NCBI GenBank assembly: GCA_947630315.1
Contig: CANRHA010000013.1
Location: 1 to 16,094, forward strand
Reading direction: 5' to 3'
DNA length: 16,094 nucleotides
From: an uncultured Clostridia bacterium
GTDB lineage: Bacteria; Bacillota; Clostridia; Oscillospirales; Ruminococcaceae
Shown: in pieces, positions 13,345-16,094 of the stretch
Numbering within the stretch: position 1 is the first letter of the stretch
Layout of the letters: each line of letters starts with the position of its first letter
Notes under the pieces: model-generated
What the model was told of the DNA's origin: nothing
The model's database searches: none
The model's input: only the letters and a program-made list of their open reading frames with translations
Position numbers and translations under genes: made by a program

Positions 13345-13373
13345 TTGACAAAACTGTGATTACTGTATATACT
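13345..13373 (+). promoter_or_regulatory. Promoter of the GntR/ABC operon
   Basis: TTGACA (13345-13350), 17-nt spacer, TATACT (13368-13373). Predicted start near 13380, giving a leader of about 35 nt to the GTG at 13415. Confidence 0.82.
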
Positions 13374-13386
13374 GTAAATACACAGT
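13353..13386. promoter_or_regulatory. Probable GntR (YtrA-type) operator overlapping the promoter
   Basis: A dyad bounded by ACTGTG (13353-13358) and CACAGT (13381-13386), with further ACTGT copies at 13362 and 13371 in between. It covers the spacer, the -10 box and the transcription start, which is where an autorepressor would act. The partner regulator is encoded immediately downstream. Confidence 0.65.
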
Positions 13387-13414
13387 TGATCAGCTGATGA
13401 AGAAAGGAAAAAAC

Positions 13415-13792
13415 GTGGATATAATTATTGACAACAAAAAGGGGACCCCGATATACGACCAGATCTACTCTCAGATAAGAGCTCAGATAATAAGCTGCGA
13501 GCTTAAAGAGGACGAGGCTCTGCCCTCGATAAGGCAGCTTGCAAAGGACCTCAGAATAAGCGTTATAACCACAAAGCGGGCTTATGAAGAGCTTGAACGC
13601 GACGGGTTTATATATACAGTTGCGGCAAAGGGCTGTTTTGTTGCGCCGAAAAACGTAGAGCTTATAAGAGAGGACAGCTTAAGGCAGATGGAGGCGCATA
13701 TTGAGGAGATAATGCGGCTCGCGGCGGAATGCGGGCTGAGTAAAAAGGAAGTATACGAAATGTTTGATAACCTTTGGGAGGACGGACGATGA
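13415..13792 (+). CDS. GntR-family transcriptional regulator, YtrA subfamily
   Basis: 125-residue DNA-binding repressor. The winged helix (about 11-76) shows TPIYDQIYSQIRAQI, LPSIRQLAKDLRIS and TTKRAYEELERDGFIYT, the classic GntR signature. The C-terminus is only a short helical extension, as in YtrA regulators of ABC transporters, and lacks a FadR- or HutC-type ligand domain. GTG at 13415 is chosen over ATG at 13397: AGAAAGGA lies just before the GTG, none precedes the ATG, and MDIIIDNKKGTPIY is the normal family N-terminus. Its stop overlaps the ATPase start (ATGA), so translation is coupled. It probably represses its own operon through the dyad at 13353-13386, released by envelope or antibiotic stress as in relatives; that trigger is inferred. 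Confidence 0.92.
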   Translation: MDIIIDNKKGTPIYDQIYSQIRAQIISCELKEDEALPSIRQLAKDLRISVITTKRAYEELERDGFIYTVAAKGCFVAPKNVELIREDSLRQMEAHIEEIMRLAAECGLSKKEVYEMFDNLWEDGR

Positions 13793-14637
13793 CAAACGCA
13801 CTTGAGATCAGAAATCTTACAAAAAATTATAAGGACTTCTCCCTCGACGGCATAAACCTTGTGCTGCCGACGGGGTGCATAATGGGGCTTGTAGGCGAAA
13901 ACGGCGCGGGAAAATCAACGACGATAAAGCTTATTTTGGATGCGGTAAAGCGCGACGGCGGAGAAATAACCGTTTTAGGCCGCAGCGGCAGCGAGATAAC
14001 CCTTGCAAAAAACGATATAGGGGTTGTTCCGGACGAGATAGGAATACCCGGAATGTTCACGCCTCAAAAGCTTGAAAAGGTCATGAAGCTAACCTTTGAC
14101 AACTGGGATAGCGAGGTATTTAACGATTATCTTGAAAGGCTGAGCGTTCCTAAGGACAAGAGGTTCAAGGAGTTTTCAAAGGGAATGAAAATGAAGCTCG
14201 GCATAGCCGTTGCGCTTTCGCATCACCCGAAGCTTTTACTTTTGGACGAGCCGACAAGCGGCCTCGACCCGGTCGTAAGAGACGAGGTGGTAGATATATT
14301 CATGAACTTCACCCGCGACGAGGAACATTCGATATTTATCTCATCTCACATCGTGAGCGACCTTGAAAAGCTCTGCGACTACATTGCATTTTTGCACAAG
14401 GGCAGGCTGATGCTCTGCGAGGAAAAGGACGTTTTAAGAGACAGTTACAGGATAGTGCGCGGAAAAGTCAGCGAAATAGAAGCTCTGCCGGATAGGTATG
14501 TGATCGGCAAAAAAATAACCCCCTACGGCGCCGAGGCGATAGTAAGGCGCGAGGCGGTTCCGGCAGGTCTTGAAAGCGATCCCGCGGATATAGAGCAGCT
14601 GTTTATATTCATGGTAAGAAAAGAGGAAAGAATATGA
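13789..14637 (+). CDS. ABC transporter ATP-binding protein (YtrB/BcrA-like)
   Basis: 282-residue ATPase subunit. Walker A GENGAGKST (36-44), signature FSKGMKMKL (129-137; the LSGGQ variant common in this group), Walker B LLLLDEP (149-155), D-loop SGLD (157-160), H-loop His at 187 (SSH). The Q-loop position reads VVPDE with no Gln, also typical of YtrB/BcrA-like ATPases. A C-terminal extension of about 70 residues follows the core. ATG 13789 overlaps the GntR stop and has GGGAGG upstream; the frame is open a little further 5' but that is inside the regulator gene. It pairs with the permease encoded next. Substrate cannot be read; relatives export peptide antibiotics or act in cell-envelope stress. 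Confidence 0.93.
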   Translation: MTNALEIRNLTKNYKDFSLDGINLVLPTGCIMGLVGENGAGKSTTIKLILDAVKRDGGEITVLGRSGSEITLAKNDIGVVPDEIGIPGMFTPQKLEKVMKLTFDNWDSEVFNDYLERLSVPKDKRFKEFSKGMKMKLGIAVALSHHPKLLLLDEPTSGLDPVVRDEVVDIFMNFTRDEEHSIFISSHIVSDLEKLCDYIAFLHKGRLMLCEEKDVLRDSYRIVRGKVSEIEALPDRYVIGKKITPYGAEAIVRREAVPAGLESDPADIEQLFIFMVRKEERI

Positions 14638-15275
14638 AAGGTCTTATTTTAAAGGAATGGTATGTCTTTTGGGAATATTTCAGGATATACTTTGTACTTA
14701 TCGCGATATTTACCGTATGCGTTATCGGCAGCGGAAATATCATGATGATGGGGTTCCCGGCAATACTGGTCTCCTTCGCCTCGGGAACCACCGTAGCCTC
14801 GGTAGATGAAAAGGAAAACTGGCTTAAATACAGCATGTGCCTGCCTTATAAGCGCTCGCAGATAGTATCCGTAAAATACATTCTCACGGCGACGGTCAAT
14901 ATAATCATGCTGATACTCACCGCGGTATTATTTGTAATAAACGGCTTTATCCGCGGCTTCACCACCGATATCGGATACCTTGCAACGATGTGCGCGGTAA
15001 TAGCGTTCTCGGGAATGTGGGCAGGGATAGTAAACATATTCAACTTTAAATTCGGCGTCGAAAAGGCAAGGATCGTGCACATGATATCGGGAGTAGTCAT
15101 GGGAGTTTTTGCGGGTGTCGGCTCGTCGCTGTTCTTTGACGGCGAATGCGACATTGTACAGAACGTGGGGCTTATCCCGGCAAGCGTAGCGCTTATCGCC
15201 TCGGCGGTATTCGTGGCGGCGTTCGCCGTCGCGTGGAGGATAGCGATAAAGGTTTTCGAGGGGAAAGAGGTGTGA
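14634..15275 (+). CDS. ABC-2 type transporter permease
   Basis: 213-residue membrane subunit, starting MKGLILKEWY as in the small ABC-2 permeases (ABC2_membrane_5-like). About six hydrophobic helices: roughly 15-33, 38-56, 82-104, 115-136, 148-168 and 179-202. Between helices 2 and 3 is DEKENWLKYSMCLPYKRSQI, the conserved cytoplasmic segment that contacts the ATPase in this family. Its ATG overlaps the ATPase stop (ATGA), with AGAGGA 7 nt before. It is the last gene of the GntR-controlled operon. I see no clear rho-independent terminator after it; the repeat region begins within 60 bp. Confidence 0.9.
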   Translation: MKGLILKEWYVFWEYFRIYFVLIAIFTVCVIGSGNIMMMGFPAILVSFASGTTVASVDEKENWLKYSMCLPYKRSQIVSVKYILTATVNIIMLILTAVLFVINGFIRGFTTDIGYLATMCAVIAFSGMWAGIVNIFNFKFGVEKARIVHMISGVVMGVFAGVGSSLFFDGECDIVQNVGLIPASVALIASAVFVAAFAVAWRIAIKVFEGKEV

Positions 15276-15335
15276 GGGGGAACAAATTGAATGCGTGAAT
15301 AAGGTTGCCGCCCACGAGACAGCCGACTGTGAAAA

Positions 15336-15443
15336 GGCGTTTGCGGCGTGAAAGATGTTTGATGGTGAAACAACTTGAGGAGGAAAATGGGGATCACATG
15401 CGCCGACATTTAAGAAAGGGATTCGCGGCGGTCAAATTATTTT
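15336..15443 (+). repeat. Two degenerate copies of the GGTATTCG hairpin element
   Basis: GAAAAGGCGTTTGCGGCGTG... (element from 15336) and GAAAGGGATTCGCGGCGG... followed by TTATTTTAA (element from 15418) match the GAAAAGGTATTCGCGGCGCGAATGCTATTTTAA frame with several substitutions. They are 82 bp apart, and the next intact copy (15500) is again 82 bp on. They look like decayed members of the family. Confidence 0.5.
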
Positions 15444-15499
15444 AAGTTGTGCTAACACCATATATAATTCCCACTCGCGAGCCGCCCAAATGATGAAAA

Positions 15500-15770
15500 G
15501 GTATTCGCGGCGGGGCCGCGAATGCTATTTTGAGCCGATGGGATATAATCCATACTTATGGCGACATCATGTCACCATCGATGAAAAGGTATTCGCGGCA
15601 AAGCCGCTCATGCTATTTTAAATGAACCAGTTTATTGTGCGCCCTTCATAGTAAAGCAACCCAGCCAGCGGCTATCCCACCATAAAAAGGTATTCGTAAA
15701 TTTCCTTGTGGAAATTTTCTCATGCTATTTGAATCCCCCACCCCTAACCCCCTCCCCTCGAGGGGAGGGG
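15500..15770 (+). repeat. Second copy of the composite hairpin repeat with CTCGAG palindrome
   Basis: Starts with the longest hairpin of the set: GGTATTCGCGGC (15500-15511), loop GGG, GCCGCGAATGCT (15515-15526), 12 bp with two G-T pairs. Hairpins follow at 15588 and 15689, then the 22-bp palindrome (15749-15770). The block 15588-15770 corresponds in order and length to 2538-2722: first-to-second hairpin distance is 101 bp in both, and the intervening TTTTAAAT...CCAGTT.ATTGTGCGCCCTTCAT text is shared. Same orientation as the first locus. No gene is evident between 15276 and 16017. Confidence 0.82.
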
Positions 15771-15840
15771 GCGCAGCGAAACCATGGGTTTCTGCGCAAG
15801 TCGGGAGGGAGAGGGGTGAATCGGCGCGGGCGGAGCGAAT

Positions 15841-15875
15841 AGAAGACAGAGAACAGATTTCAGAAAACAGAAGTA
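15841..15875 (+). repeat. Heptamer repeat block (AGANNNC type)
   Basis: AGAAGAC, AGAGAAC, AGATTTC, AGAAAAC, AGAAGTA: five units in 7-nt phase, matching the blocks at 2030, 2238 and 2454. Here it follows the CTCGAG palindrome instead of leading a 211-bp unit. Confidence 0.7.
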
Positions 15876-15943
15876 CTCTATTAGAGACACGCTGTACAAC
15901 CGCCGCCCGCGCCCACCTTGTTTTAACGCTTGCAACAACACCC

Positions 15944-15983
15944 AAAAATGCTCCCACAAGGTTTGCCTTGCAAGAGCATTTTT
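15944..15983. terminator. Strong rho-independent terminator
   Basis: AAAAATGCTC (15944-15953) pairs with GAGCATTTTT (15974-15983), and CAAGG (15957-15961) with CCTTG (15966-15970), loop TTTG. A- and T-tracts on either side make it bidirectional. It lies 35 nt beyond the stop codon of the partial minus-strand gene, which it most likely serves. Confidence 0.85.
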
Positions 15984-16017
15984 ATACATGCACTACATTT
16001 GTCGCACAATCCCGATA

Positions 16018-16094
16018 TTAACCCCTCGGCTTTTTGCTGCTCCCCGTCAGCGCGACGGCTGTGACCGCAATCAAAGGTAAAATCATCGAAAAAC
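16018..16094 (-). CDS. C-terminal fragment of an unidentified membrane or surface protein
   Basis: The minus-strand frame is open from the window edge to TAA (16020-16018). It encodes about 25 residues: FSMILPLIAVTAVALTGSSKKPRG at the very end. This is one hydrophobic stretch followed by a short basic tail, as at the end of a polytopic membrane protein or of a cell-wall-anchored protein after its sorting signal; too little is present to choose. The strong terminator 35 nt downstream supports a real gene end. The N-terminal part lies outside the window. Confidence 0.55.
   Translation of the reverse strand, partial: FSMILPLIAVTAVALTGSSKKPRG

Noticed and set aside
13397..13414. ATG 13397 as start of the GntR gene
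   Set aside because: No ribosome binding site upstream; GTG 13415 has AGAAAGGA and gives the normal family N-terminus.
15722..16021. 99-codon plus-strand open frame and the opposite-strand frames over it
   Set aside because: They cover the CTCGAG palindrome, heptamers and terminator, so they are repeat-derived.

Overview
The window reads as a chromosomal segment of a Gram-positive anaerobe of the class Clostridia, probably close to the Oscillospiraceae/Ruminococcaceae. This rests on an F-ATPase epsilon subunit beside a thioredoxin and a short clostridial-type ferredoxin-thioredoxin-reductase-like protein, a YtrA-type GntR/ABC operon, eukaryote-like kinases with N-terminal zinc ribbons, good sigma-A promoters, purine-rich ribosome binding sites and some GTG/TTG starts. 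The assignment is inference from gene families; no rRNA or tRNA gene is present.

Layout. 1-399 (+): 3' end of atpC, ending at a shared terminator (403-441). 451-1809 (-): a three-gene operon, FTR-like protein -> thioredoxin -> MscS channel, from a strong promoter at 1864-1892. 1893-2834: no gene; a repeat-rich intergenic region with an exact 211-bp-period tandem array of hairpin elements. 2892-4211 (+): CPA2-type cation/proton antiporter with its own promoter. 4306-5457 (+): unrecognised 383-residue protein with a possible helix-turn-helix-like N-terminal region, with its own extended -10 promoter. 5498-5549: bidirectional terminator. 5584-13137 (-): a five-gene phospho-signalling cluster, in transcription order FHA protein, membrane-anchored PP2C phosphatase, soluble PP2C phosphatase, membrane kinase with almost no ectodomain, and a 1258-residue membrane kinase with an ectodomain of about 700 residues. 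13415-15275 (+): divergent GntR repressor / ABC ATPase / ABC-2 permease operon. 15276-16017: a second repeat-rich region carrying the same modules as the first. 16018-16094 (-): 3' end of a gene continuing past the window.

How the genes work together. The FHA-PP2C-PP2C-STK-STK block looks like one sensory system: two transmembrane Ser/Thr kinases write phosphate, two phosphatases (one tethered, one free) erase it, and an FHA protein reads it. Both kinases and the FHA protein begin with zinc-binding Cys motifs, and TV dipeptides recur in the kinase activation loops and in the disordered linkers of the FHA protein and large kinase. The large kinase has no PASTA repeats; its ectodomain is of a type I do not recognise, and it carries a Cna-B/DUF7601-like domain on the cytoplasmic side of the membrane.

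The other notable content is non-coding: a family of hairpins with a fixed frame (GGTATTCG...CATGCTAT) and covarying stems, arranged as a 211-bp tandem array and re-used in the same orientation some 13 kb away, together with heptameric AGANNNY arrays that also form the predicted start of the FHA-operon transcript.
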